Shown one piece after another: positions 10,597 through 25,500 of a DNA stretch of 64,000 nt. The notes beneath the pieces are model-generated. The model worked only from the letters and a program-made list of their open reading frames with translations, had not been told where the DNA came from and made no database searches. The first letter of the stretch is position 1, and each line of letters begins with the position of its first letter. Source of the DNA: Mimachlamys varia (Eukaryota > Mollusca > Bivalvia > Pectinida > Pectinidae); NCBI GenBank assembly GCA_947623455.1, contig OX392534.1, forward strand, positions 33,106,426 through 33,170,425, read 5' to 3'. The translations under genes and the position numbers were made by a program.

Positions 10597-13500
10597 CTGC
10601 AAAAGAACGAAAAGTGATATCAGCATATAGCTTGTGTAATCATTCTGGTGAATCACTATGATTTATGGGACTTGATAAGCTTTTCTTTTGTTTGGCGTTT
10701 CATTGTAAACTTGATTTTAATCTTGAAATACATCATGATTTGTTATTAAATGATTTTTTGAAAAAAAATATAATAAAGATAAGATTGAATGATATAGATC
10801 CCAAAAGATTATGTAATGTTGAACAAAATAAATCAATTAGTATTTCCTTACATCACATACACACAGGAGAAATATATAAATTTTGATTTATCATCCATAA
10901 ATGTTTGACAAGTTTTTTTGTCAACTATTAACTTACAATAGAAAAATATTTTAAGCACATTCTTATACTGTTAGATGTAAAAGACATCACAAGCAAATAA
11001 TTATTCACTTTAACAGCTATAAAGGAAACTACACAAATCACCAATGAGAATATTTCCACTTTTAAACTGTTGGAGGATAAATGAGTTAGCGGAGATGCTG
11101 ATGATGGACAAGTTAGATTTACCTGGATTCGGAGAAGCATCTTCCTGTTGGTCTGTTCCAGGCCACGCTGTCGTTCCTCAAGCTGTCTGTTTCGTTCCTG
11201 GTCCTTCTTTAACCTCCTAATGTAATCTACAGAGGCCTTCAGAATGGTGCCTTTATTCTGTCGCAAATCCCTGTAAAACAGAAATGGGAAATTTTCATTC
11301 ACTTATATCACAATCACAGTTACAAAGTCTTGTTTTCAACACTGAACAAAGTCACTCTAAATATAGAAAATTTAGAAACATGAAAAAATTAATCTAACAA
11401 GAAAGTACAGAAATGTCTGTAGGACATAAATGCCCCCTTCCCCCATATGAAATTAGTCTTCATGTTTATTATGTATGCGAAGTTTGATGACAATCGGATC
11501 AGTAGTTATTTAAATAAGCTGGTTACATTACCATGGGATGGGACGGGACGCGGTGGGACAGACATGGGTAATACTACATGCCCCCCCTCCCCTACCCCCC
11601 ATTTCATTGTGGGGCATAATTAACAAATACGAAATCCTCCAATGGAAGAAATGCTTTTGGAACATGGAATATTTAGCAATATGTATGTGAATGAAGATTA
11701 AAGGAATACCCGTGAGAAGAACCTGCAGACAATGTGACAGAATTTAAGGGAACTCTTTAGTATCCCCAGGCTGTACTGATATAAAGAGGTCGGAATCGTT
11801 CATAATTCTGACAGACATAATCCAACAGACTAAGCTTAAGGACAACTCAATAGTCCCTATATGTTATACTGATAGGGGACAAAGACAATAAAAGGGACCA
11901 AATAGGAACAGGATATAATGGAACAGGACTGACCCAATATATAGTCCCCACCTGCCAGCTGTAACAACAGGCTGATAGGAAACAAATGATTAAGAGCGAT
12001 CCGCAATAAATAATAATAAACAGGTCATACTTTAAATAACTTTTTTTTTTTTTAATTTTAGATTGAACGGTCTTTGTTGATCTCATTGCTAGTGTTTATA
12101 TTAAAAGAATCACATCCACTGATTTATCAAACATTGTGACCTAATCTTGTGGGTTTTGAGTAACAAAGGTGAAATATAACAATTGTAATTAAAGAGACAC
12201 AGACACCTACAAAATGTTCACCCGAGAAATGAGTAATGAACCTGAATGTTTATACTCCGGGGTGTTTTGTCCGACACTGTCATAGTTATGAACAGCTGTT
12301 ATATATGCCAGACAGAGGGCAAGGAGAGGTCATTGACTTTCGAAGTACCTTTAATCAATGACCGTATTTCACCTGTTATAAAGCCTGTGTTTAGACTGTA
12401 GTCCACCTATTGAAAGCCTATGTTTAGACTGTACTTCACCTGTTTTAAGCCCATATTTTAGACTGTAGTCCGCCTGCCTAAAACCTATGTTTAGACCGTA
12501 TTTCACGTGTTATAAGCCCATGTTCACATTATTTTCGACATTTCTTAATACAACAAATCAAAAATCATAAATCCAATATGGTCATAAAATGTCAGGGGCA
12601 AAAGTCAGTTTGTTCACAGAAACATTTTTACATCTTAATTCATCTGAAGTTGACCTCTGAATACTTGAACAATTGTTTTGCTCATTATTGATTTTGTCCA
12701 GCTGTTGCCCAGCTTCAGTAAAGTCAGGAATGGCTGAAGGGTCAACATACAGATGAACTCGTTAAGGTGGACAGTCACCTCAGTAGAGTGACCGATCACT
12801 GACCGAAACATCCATATTTTATCAATGTATATTGTTCACTTTGCACTTAACTCTTAATTGTTCTAGTCTACCCATTTGTAAAAGTAACACCATGCAGGGA
12901 AGTACAGTAAACTCCACTTAATATCACGTCGGTTAATATCACTTTTCGGTTATTATCACGTTTTCTTCATGCACCGTTTTTCCTGCTATATAATCTATGT
13001 AATGCCATTCTTTTAATATCACTTGTTTCCAGGTGGATTTCGGTTAATATCACTTTTTTTGGCCACTGTCACACAAAAATTACAGGTAAATGTTAGAAAT
13101 AATTTCATATAAATGCCCCGGGGACTCGAGTTTCACACCTGAAATCGCTATGTAAACAACGCCGTGGTCAGCTGCGTCTTTTTCACACCTACCTGATCAC
13201 TGCCGTACTAGTCGAACAATAGATTGACTTGGCATACCAGAGCAAAGATTACACCTTTGGGTGAGGGAACCCATACTTTTGTAATCTTATATAACGCCAT
13301 GTGTGATTTAATGAGTTCCTAACACGAGTTCCATTTTTCATTTCAGCTCGTCTTAGATCGAATTCACGTTGTCGTGAAGAAGGCTTACAAGTGGATGGTC
13401 TTCCGTAAACATGACGAAATATTTATTGAAATTAAAATAAAAAGTGTCTTTTAAACAATAAGTGTCCAGTTAATTAATTTAAGCTAATGTTCACGTAAAA

Positions 13501-16500
13501 TGCAGAGATATCGTCTTTGTTATGATTTTTAAATAGCCAAAGTACGACTCCGACATGCCGTGATTCTAGGCCGGCTGGTGAATAAATATAAGTGCCGAGA
13601 CTAAATCTTATCGCGTGGTTGTTTTATTTCCATATAGAGGTCATCCAATGAAACGTCACGTTTCAAAGGTAAAAGTTCATTTCGCGGTAGCGCTATACAA
13701 CCGACAAACTCTGTGAACACGATGTCGCACTTGCAGCGAATATCTAAAGAAATTAAACAAACAACAGATTTCACAAGCGAAAAACCAGTATACATATCAA
13801 GATAACGATAAATATTTACGGAGTGTCATGATTTCAAAACATGAATTTGATGCAGAATACCAGCCACTTGTATGCCTAACGTTACGTCATTACAGTAGGC
13901 CTACTGCAGTAAACAATCGTAGTACGTTTCGTCCCTGGTTTCGTGTGAAGCTAGCCTACTAATAATATTACGTACGAACAATATATATGAAAATAAGTGC
14001 ATTCCAGATTAAAACCAAAGATTATACTGTCACTGGAGTGAAAAAAACATTGTTAGTGATAAAATATCTTTATTCAACAATCTTCTCTGTTGAGTCACAG
14101 CACTACGACATTTAACCAAGTCCACTTCCGGTTTTGAGGGCTGAAAAATGTCAGAAAATACGTTTTCTTTTAATATCATGTTCCGGTTAATATCATGTTT
14201 TTCCCGGACAAATGAGAAGTGATATTAAGCGGAGTCTACTGTACGAGTATGAAAGACTGGCGACCCTCTTAAATATGAATTTATTGTCAGGTTAATAAGA
14301 GATACTCTGGGTTATATTTTTATGGCTGCAGAAGACTTCAGTTTATTTTTCTGATTGACGAACCACGCAGCAATTGGGACAAATTCAACTTACGGATCTA
14401 AGGTCTTGGGTAGCAGAGTTCCGAGCTCTTTAATTCTGTCGTTTATATTGAATCGTCGCCTTCTTTCAACTACAAAGAAAATCATCGGACAATGAGTTTG
14501 AGCTTGAGTTTTGACTCTTCTATGCACAAAAGATCTGCTTATATAGAAAGTGTTTTTATGTAATTCTCCTTATTTTTCATTTCATGCAACAAACATTTGT
14601 GATAATTAACATTCAATTATATTTTTGAATTACTCATTAATCAAACTAACTCATATTGTGGTTGTCCTTCTTCTGTCTGTCTTTCTGCCACATGCGTGAC
14701 TCTTCCTCTGTCATAAATGGCGGTGTTTCGGCCCGTCTGAATGCAGCTGGACAGGAAGTAGAAGATTCGTTAACGCCCGATACCTCGTGTACATTGTTAA
14801 CCAAGTTCGATTGCGGCAGCTGCAGATAAATCACAATGAGAAAATGTTAGTGTGGAATCAGACTCGCAATATTTCTTCTTTACTTAAATCTGTCCGAAGA
14901 AAAATTTCAAAAGTCAGGAAAAACAGTGGAATTTGGTCCTTCAATGGACAAAAATCAAGTTTTAGATTTTTAAAAAATGTTAAGACAAAAAATTGAAAAA
15001 ATTTCAGCACTTTTTTTTTTTAATATTTTAACATATATGCGAGTAAATAATTAATTCTAGGAATTTTTACCATATAGGACATATGTGTGAGGAAAGCTTA
15101 CTGTAGAGGACATATGTGTGAGGAAGACTTACCGTAGAGGACATATGTGTAAGGAAGACTTACAGTAGAGGACATATGTGTGAGGAAGACTTACTGTAGA
15201 GGACATATGTGTAAGGGAAGACTTACCGTAGAGGACATATGTGTGATGGAGACTTACAGTAGAGGACATATGTGTGAGGGAGACTTATCGTGGAGGACAT
15301 ATGTGTGAGGGAAACTTATCGTAGAGGACATATATGTGAGGGAAACTTACCGTAAAGGACATATGTGTGAGGGAGACTTACCGTAGAGGACATATGTGTG
15401 AGGGAGACTTACAGTAGAGGACATATGTGTAAGGGAGACTTACCGTAGAGGACATATGTGTGAGGGAGACTTACAGTAGAGAACATATGTGTGAGGGAGA
15501 CTTACAGTAGAGGACATATGTGTGAGGGAGACTTACCGTAGAGGACATATGTGTGAGGAAGACTTTCCATAGAGGACATATGTGTAAGGGAAGACTTACC
15601 GTAGAGGACATATGTGTGAGGAAGACTTACCGTAGAGGACATATGTGTGAGGGAGACTTACAGTAGAGGACATATGTGTGAGGGAGACTTACCGTAGAGG
15701 ACATATGTGTGAGGGAGACTTACAGTAGAGGACATATGTGTGAGGGAGACTTATCGTAGAGGACATATGTGTGAGGAAGACTTTCCATAGAGGACATATG
15801 TGTAAGGGAAGACTTACCGTAGAGGACATATGTGTGAGGAAGACTTACCGTAGAGGACATATGTGTGAGGGAGACTTACAGTAGAGGACATATGTGTGAG
15901 GGAGACTTACCGTAGAGGACATATGTGTGAGGAAGACTTTCCATAGAGGACATATGTGTAAGGGAAGACTTACCGTAGAGGACATATGTGTGAGGAAGAC
16001 TTACCGTAGAGGACATATGTGTGAGGGAGACTTACAGTAGAGGACATATGTGTGAGGGAGACTTACCGTAGAGGACATATGTGTGAGGGAGACTTACAGT
16101 AGAGGACATATGTGTGAGGGAGACTTATCGTAGAGGACATATGTGTGAGGAAGACTTTCCATAGAGGACATATGTGTAAGGGAAGACTTACCGTAGAGGA
16201 CATATGTGTGAGGAAGACTTACCGTAGAGGACATATGTGTGAGGGAGACTTACAGTAGAGAACATATGTGTGAGGGAGACTTACAGTAGAGGACATATGT
16301 GTGAGGGAGACTTACCGTAGCGGACATATGTGTGAGGGAGACTAACAGTAGAGGACATATGTGTGAGGGAGACTTATCGTAGAGGACATATGTGTGAGGA
16401 AGACTTTCCATAGAGGACATATGTGTAAGGGAAGACTTACCGTAGAGGACATATGTGTGAGGGAGACTTACCGTAGAGGACATATGTGTGAGGGAGACTT

Positions 16501-19500
16501 ACAGTAGAGGACATATGTGTGAGGGAGACTTACCGTAGAGGACATATGTGTGAGGGAGACTTACAGTAGAGGACATATGTGTGAGGGAGACTTACCGTAG
16601 AGGACATATGTGTGAGGGAGACTTACAGTAGAGGACATATGTGTGAGGGAGACTTACAGTAGAGGACATATGTGTGAGGGAGACTTACAGTAGAGGACAT
16701 ATGTGTGAGGGAGACTTACCGTAGAGGACATATGTGTGAGGGAGACTTACAGTAGAGGACATATGTGTGAGGGAGACTTACAGTAGAGGACATATGATGA
16801 GGGAGACTTACAGTAGAGGACATATGTGTGAGGGAGACTTACAGCAGAGGACATATGTGTGTGGAAGACTTACCGTAGAGGACATATGTGTAAGAGATGG
16901 TTCTATTGAATTGAGATCATGATCCACTGTGACATCGACAGGTTCTAGACTGAGAATATCGCTGAGAAGATTGTCCATCTGCAATTAACACAAGAACATA
17001 AATTTTATTACCACATTAGAGGTCATAACTGTGTTCAATCACTTTTGAAAGGCCAGAGATTGAATATTTTGAGGGAAACATTCTGATGTACAGGAACACA
17101 AATTCAGATGTGGATTTCCTAATAATTTCCCTGACACACAACTAAGTAATTATACCTAATTACAGAAATTTGCATTTTCAGGAATATTTCACTACTCTTT
17201 TTACTTTGTGTGTTTAAACTTTTTAATGTTATTGACAAGGTGCAATTCTTAATTACTTGTTCATGCTTGATTACAGATAGTAAATATTACATGTTATAAA
17301 TTTTAGAATTATCAAAATTTTGGATTGTAACTAAATTATTTGGATTCTATATCAAAATCAAAAGACAAAAAATAACTAAAACATTTTCACATTTTTTTGC
17401 ATATCTAATGATAATCTTATCTTGAAAATCTTCATAAATTTGATTAGCTTCTCTAGATTTAAACAATGGGTTCTTGACATCGCGACTTTTAAATTTCTAA
17501 TCATGAAGCACATTTGATATTTTGAATGTAAACACAGATCGACTTACGTCAGAAACGCTGGTGGCACAGCTACTTAGCCCCACCGACAGAGGGCTGTCAG
17601 GGTCTACAGGGGCACTTCCACTGAGCCCTAAATCGTTGGTATTGATGGTCATTGTGGAGATGTTCGGTAGAGACTGTACGGCCCCGGGACTGTCTAAGGA
17701 CTTACTCAGGAATGCCTGGATCTGCCGCTTTTTATTCTCCTGTACATGGAACAGTGTGGGGTTTTTCAGCTGTGTCTGAACCTGCAAAAAAATAAAAATG
17801 ATTAAAGATAATGTTTCGCAACAAAGTGAGCATTTGCATAACTACTCAAACGACTGATTGATTGATTTCGTTGCTAAGGTTTATGAAAACATATACTTAA
17901 AATGTCACCAAAAATATCAGGACATAGAGTTCTTGAGCATAAATAAATGTTTTTATATACAGTAAAACCCAACTTACTCAAACACGAGGGGACCTGATCA
18001 ATTGTTCTAGGAAGATGTGGTATTTGAGTAATCTTAAAGTTGGTTTATTATGTAGGAACTCGGTCGGGACCAAAAGAACTGTTTGAGGAATGAGGGGTAT
18101 TTGAGTTACCCGGGTTCGAGAAAGTGGGGTTTTACTGAGTGAATGCTCCATGCTTAAGGAAACTTCATACTATTGTTCCCTAACATGCTAATAGTCAAAT
18201 AGCATCACCCAAGGCCTCCATGTAGTGCAGTTAGTTGTTGAAAAATGTTCACAATGTACATATCTGACCTCTGTGAACATGAAAGTTAGTCAACTTGTCA
18301 TTTATTGGAGGGAACTTTATAGAACTTTGTCAGGTGTCCTGACATTCTACCACTAGCCCTCCACCTCTGGGTCACGGTACTCTGGGCCACGTACCGTGGC
18401 CGAGTGGTTGAGGTGTCCTGACATTCTACCACTAGCCCTCCACCTCTGGGTCACGGTACTCTGGGCCACGTACCGTGGCCGAGTGATTAAGGTGTCCTGA
18501 CATTCTACCACTAGCCCTCCACCTCTGGGTCACGGTACTCTGGGCTACGTACCGTGGCCAGGTAGTTAAGGTGTACTGACATTCTAACACTAGCCCTCCA
18601 CCTCTGGGTCACGGTACTCTGGGCCACGTACCGTGGCCGAGTGGTTGAGGTGTCCTGACATTCTACCACTAGCCCTCCACCTCTGGGTCACGGTACTCTG
18701 GGCTACGTACCGTGGCCAGGTAGTTAATGTGTCCTGACATTCTACCACTAGCCCTCCACCTCTGAGTCACGGTACTCTGGGCCACGTACCGTGGCCGAGT
18801 GGTTGAGGTGTCCTGACATTCTACCACTAGCCCTCCATCTCTGGGTCACGGTACTCTGGGCCACGTACCGTGGCCGAGTGGTTGAGGTGTCCTGCGAGTT
18901 CAAAAGCAATGTTGGGTAGTTGCCACTTTGCCAGGTACTGACCGTAGTTCGGTGGTTTTTCTCCAGGTACTCCTGCTTTCCTTCACCTTTAAACCTGGCA
19001 CATCCTTAAATAACTCGGCGTTAAAGGACATTAAACAAAATAAACCAAACCAAAGCTACTGGCAAAGTGTCGGTACTCTGGGTCTTTATGTTATTCAGAA
19101 GAAGATTTAAAGTGGGTTTTTTTTTTAACATATGACCCCTATGACCTTGAAATGGGGTTTTTTGTTTTACGTATTTTACCCCTGTGACCTTGAAAGAGGT
19201 CAAGGTCCTGAGAAAACTTCACAGAAATTCATGCTATTATTCAGAAGCATTTTTTTTTCTCTTCAGCCCAGGTGAGGTAAAAATTAATATGAATAAGAAA
19301 TAATAGTTTTAGTTTTAATAGTGGCATAAAGTTTATTGGAAAGTTTTGAAAGAGATATAAGAGAGTAAATATAAGTCAAGGAAATAATTACAATAAATCT
19401 TAAAGAATTTATGTTTTCAATAAGGAAGTATCAGAACAGTAAACTAAGTTTAGTTAGTAGTCAACAAGATTTTTTTAAAAACTCCATGCCCTGAAATGTC

Positions 19501-22500
19501 CGCAGTTTTGAAGAGCTATCCACATAATCTTAGACACTGAATGGGACAACAACTTTCATAAACAGAAAATAAAGTACTTAAAGATGTATTGTATCGTGTA
19601 GGGACAGGAAATGATGAATTGTGAATCGCTGTTCCCTTGGGAGTCCCGCTCTAACCTATGGACCCTAAGTCAGCCACCAGTCACCCCCTTTCAAGGCGTG
19701 CAGCTAAATCATATGTTTTCCTCACTAAACATGTCTAATCATCGGACAATCGTCCATGCAGCAGTTGCCATCCCTCTGGCCCACATTAGACTGGTTCAAA
19801 TCAATCACAAGGACAAACCCATTGTACTTTTTTAGGGAGAGAAAGGAAGAAATCTGATATTGCTCATCTGACAGAGAATGCAAGTGTGTATTTCCTTCTA
19901 CACTTAGATGACATTTTGTCTGTTAAGTTGTCACCTTTGAAAGAAAGAGATGGAGAAGGGGGTATACATGTATATACATAGTTTGTCCTTGCCTGCGGAC
20001 ATTGTAGGTTTCAGTGATAGCTGTACTGTTGCAAATTGCCTTGAACTTTTCACACTGTTGTACTTTGTCGTATTTGTGTACTTACGACATAAGTGTGTAG
20101 ATCTAGACAGTTAATGGCTCATGAATGAAATTTTTATTTTTTCATTTTTCATAAAACCCTATGCAGATATAATATACAGTTCTGCTTGACTAAAGCTTTC
20201 ACTCACAATTCTCTATGAATCTTATCACTCACAATTCTCTATGAATCTTAAATTTTTCTGAGTATCTATTGAAGAATTTGCATATATATTCTTTTTAATT
20301 CAGGCTTTATTTCATATTCAAAAGATAGAACCTCGTTAAGTAATGCTAACAACATATCCTATCCAGTGCCTTTCAGATCTAGCTGACATTTGCAAATCTG
20401 TAACATTCAATGTGATACCATGAAAATTCAAATTAAATCATCACTTTGTGTATATATACATAGTAATCAGCAGGAAACAGGGTATATGCTATAACCTCAA
20501 AGCCACCAGGTTTTTAAAGACACCATGCCACATGTTTTTACCATAATGATGATGATGCCACAGGGTTTTTATATGATAATGCTGATACCACCTGTTTCTT
20601 AAAATCATGATTCGATGCCACAGGGTTTTTATGATAATGCTGATGTCACAGGGTTATTACAAAGATGCTGATGCCACAGGGTTATTACAAAGATGCTGAT
20701 GTCACAGGGTTATTACAAATATGTTGATGCCACAGGGTTATTACAAAGATGCTGATGCCACAGGGTTATTACAAAGATGCTGATGCCACAGGGTTATTAC
20801 AAAGATGCTGATGCCATAGGGTTCTTACAATTATACTTCATTCTACGGTAGTAAGATAAAACAGATTTTACAAAAATTCTTCAAAACGTTTTCAAGAAGG
20901 CCAAATCTTTAAACAGAAGTTGGAGTTCCCAGATTTATTCCTTTCCGAGTGACATAATATTATATGTTTATGTTTTAATTGTTTTAATTTTTACACAAGA
21001 CAATCTAACCAATTTCTTTTCATTATTTAAATATATGAAAGAAAAGAATTTGACTAATTTTAATTATCCCTGAAGACAGGTTTGAACTGTTCCAATTCAG
21101 AGGTTGGAATAGTTCATTATGAAACTTCAGGGATGAATGACTTTTAATCCGCAACCTACATACATAACCTTGAAATATATATTTTGGTACCTTAAGGATA
21201 TGGACTGGCACTTCCCCGGAGTTGACCGAGTTGGACAGTGGCACCTGGATGACCTGAGGTTTGGTGGAGATGGGCCGATGTGACTGAGACAGAAGTGACG
21301 TGTCCTTCTCGCGTTCCACCTCCTCGGCAAGCTGTGCCTTCTGGAGCTGCTGCCTCAGGTTAGCCCGCAGGGGCATGTTCACATGTTTTAGTTCTACCTT
21401 TGGGCTGAAACATAGAATAAAAGGTTTTTTGAAATATTTAATGGATTAATTCCCCTTGGTTCATAATACAATGTGAATAAATAAGACGGGCAACAACTTT
21501 GTTGACACCTTTTAATTTCTCTTAATATTTCAGTTTGAACGTTAACACTTTCTCAATTTTTTTTTTTTTTCCATGAGAAGTCAAAAATGTGTCTAATTTC
21601 ACTTATGGTACCCTTATTCCTTAATTACTTTAATAACACCCACAGTTCCATAAAACTTTTTGAAAAAAATTTGATAGTACCAGGTACACTAACCTATAAT
21701 TTTCATCAAACACAGTGAATTGGAAATATAGGTCACTGTAAGTAACTTTGAAATAAGTCAAAAAACTTTTTTGCCCAAAACAAAACAATTCAAACTGTTT
21801 AGCCAACTTATTTGAGAAGACAACCATTGAAGACACATTCACATGTACACACTATATATCCAGGCATATATATACACAAGGGGATGTGGGGGCACATATA
21901 CATACCACATGAATGTGTAATGAAAGTTGTGTTTTAATTGTTTTATTCATTCAACCCTGAAATTTTCTAATGAACTTTTCCAACCTTGGAAGAGTTTAAA
22001 TGTGTGTCTTCAGGGGTGAATGCAGAGTTAATGTACAATTGTACCAAATCCATTATACTTCGCAGTCTCCCACCACTTTTTGGGCTACTAAAAGTTATAA
22101 AATACAGGTCCGGAAATGTCATTTTGCTATTAAATTCAAGTTATTGCCTCTCTTTACATACAAAAATAAGAACACAATGTAAACTGTGATTCTGTTCAAG
22201 GGTTTGAAAATACAATCCTGAAAAGACACGAGCCATTAATTATAACAATACTCCCTATTTTATATCGACTGAACTTTTTATATGTCACCAGTGTTTTGAT
22301 AAAAATGAAACTTTTAATAAAATATCATGAAAATTAAAAGATTATTTTCAATTCATATGTACAACTCTTTGCTTTATTAAAACTATAATAAGTACACATT
22401 ACTTCAAAATTCAAATATATGAACTCTAGGAACTTTTTTCTTTTTTGAAGTTACAAATTTACCTACAGTACATTCTTCCTCTTTATATCATGTTGCATTT

Positions 22501-25500
22501 ATTAGACAAAAACATGATATTAACAAGAATGCGACATTAAGAGAAACATGTTATTCCCACTAAATCTGGTGCATTTCCAATCTCCATAACTAAAAGTAAG
22601 CTATTCAATGAACATATAAAGATGTTTCAATATACAGATAACATTATTTCAATTAAAAATCATTTTTGGGGTTATTTTTTTATTTTCTATGCATCGATTT
22701 GTACAAATTGTATCTGAAATCAGTGGAAATGACACCATTTTCTGGATATTTTATGTGATTGGTTAAAAAAAATGATACTAAGAGGAATTCATGATATTAA
22801 TCAAATAAAATTACATAGATTATATAGAGAGAAAATGGTGCTGGGGAAAACAAGATATAAAGAGGAATGTGATATTAACAGGGGTGATATTAAGTGGAGT
22901 CCACTGTACTATGAATCCGATACACATTGAGGTGACCTTTAGAAAATACCTCAGACAGTTATAAACATATATCAATCAAAAGACTATTTAGCTTGTCTTT
23001 TCGAACAGATCAGCTGATTCAGCCAATTTTTTTCACAAGTTCCGAACAATAAAGGATCATTATATTTACCTATGGTGACACACCGGAAAAAAGTTCACAC
23101 CGATTTCCGACATCTTATAATCTTGTGTGTGTTATGTTTGTGTATTTCTCAAATCCATGAAAGGGAAAAAAAATCTTGCTTTCTTTAAATTCACACCGAG
23201 ATTCAGTATCGGTCGATGATGAAATACCTATAGAACATGTCTGTGTTAATACCCGAAATACTTAATCAACTACAAGATAAATGACAGCTCCCCTATGGGA
23301 CAATAGAGATAATAACTGCTCCCACTGATAGGTAATATAGACAGGTTAAAGATCAGGTTCTGATTGTGGGATCATCTGAATTAACCTATATATCATGTAG
23401 AGATAACGTTCCGGAGCATGTCAACACAACAACAACAAAAGCCGAGCCCGATTTTCTCACACATTGAGGTCCTGTATTTTAATTTTCTTTCTCGTTCTCT
23501 AATCCCTTCGAATGCAGACACACTATTCCTCCTAATTGTCTTTTCATATTCATCTTTTTTATCATTTATCTACTCCATAAACCATTTAAACACAATTTAG
23601 GGTGAATTTAAATTGAAAATGAACTTTTATATTTAAAATCGACCAGAATCTTTCCTTAGCTGGCCTCTGATAGTTTATCAATAATCTAGTGTAGACAAGA
23701 TTCTGATAAGCTCAACCACAGCAACAACATGTGTGGGCGAGGATGATGTGTTTACAGCAAGGAGACCTGTCTCGACCTAACATTTCACTGGGACCTACCT
23801 ATAATAAAGTAATTAAGCCTTAGGCTCCATTGTATCATTGATTCAAATTCAACTTCTTTCAAACATTTTTATTTTTCGAAATGGCAGTGCAAGGTTAAAC
23901 CAGAGTATTAATTTGTTTGCCAACACTCAGATTACACCAGGGCTGCCTAAAAAAAGAACATCTTTGTATAATTATAAAAAAAAGCGTCTTTTAGAACCCG
24001 GAAGTCGGACATAATCTGGCATCACCACCGAGAGTCTATCAGCATTGTATATATATTACATATGCCATGGTTCAAATGTAGCAAGATATATAGATCTCAT
24101 GATCTGGAAATGCCTTGGAGAGATACTTAGGGCAACGGTATACAGTTTGGTTGCACTATAAATCAGATGTAATCTCAAGTACTAAAATGTTAGTATGCAA
24201 ATTACAAGTACTAGCTTTTATATGTAACTTTCTTCCTCTTAGGAACAGAGAATCTGAATATCGGAGAATGCTTATAGCGAAACATACAACAGACAATGGC
24301 CATACAATGAACAATGGACTAGGCTATCTTCAAAATATGTTCATCATTTTTAAAGCGATTTATTCATAAAAAATATCACTGGTTGTTAAATAAGATGACT
24401 GATAAAAATGTAAAACGCACCATATTTCGTGACATTTAGAAAAAATTTCGAATCTTCTCGACACACATCTTAAGGGATCTAATAAATCATGAAGAAAATG
24501 ACAAATGCCATAAATATAGCTTGATAGCTTGATAACCCAAGGGATTTTGACCTCTGTATTGAAAAAAAAAATGTTTATTCAACATTTGATAAGAGCTAAA
24601 TGTTCTACACTTTTTCATTTGATGTAAATTGACGATATGCCTGTTGTTACAACTATAACATATACTCTTGAAAACGTTACAACACAACGGAAAGCTGACC
24701 AAAAAAACGTTACAATAACGCACCAGTCATTTCCTGCTTTTAATCTGTCGATGAAACTGCTTCCCAGTAACTCTGCCCTAGCTCTCCTGGTTGAGCTAAA
24801 GGGAAATTCTTCCTTAATACAAAACTAGAAGGCGATCATATAACCCTATATTTACCATTGCATGGCATTGCCTCTATGTAACCCTACTGAATTCAGTTGG
24901 CATTCATAAGGCCATGAATGCCATTTACTGATTGTTGACGTCATAATACATATAATATTTACATTTGCTCTGCAATTTTCCATTGACACAATGCTAAGAG
25001 GCAGTTGCTGTCATACGCCTATAACACCCAGTGCCTCAGACTATAACAGCAGTTGGTACTATGACGTCATCAATCTCTATTGTGACGTCATGGATTTCAT
25101 TGTTGTCTTCACTTGATTTGCTGATCAAAATCGGTCAGAAGAAACTCAATAAAGCACAATAATTCTATCAAAATGTAAATATAAGTAATGAACATTTTAG
25201 CAAATATTGTTACAGTCCTATAACACACATTGCTATTGCTGACAAACTTACATAAAGCCCTATCGGGCTTTATTTATTTTGTCATCAATAGCAATGTGTG
25301 TTATAGGACTGTAACAACATTTGCTAAAACATTCATTGCTTAAATGTATGTTGACGTCATATAATTGTTACATTGAATACCAGTGACCGTCCCTGGGTAA
25401 CGGCATGTTCATGATCAGTGCCGGATAGATACATTATTTGAGCTAAATGCTGAGAAATAAAAAGTCTAATTGAAATGTTTATGGGATGAACAGATTCTAG

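Noticed and set aside
16250..16483. Minus-strand frame with SLPHTYVLY repeats
   Set aside because: Lies in the intron 4 splice-donor minisatellite; not part of the MITF reading frame.
15070..16873. CRISPR array
   Set aside because: Direct repeats are contiguous, without unique spacers, in a eukaryotic intron.
21023..21382. 119-codon minus-strand frame taken as one exon
   Set aside because: The conserved part ends at VPVHILK with donor GTACCA; the rest reads through a T1 repeat in the intron.
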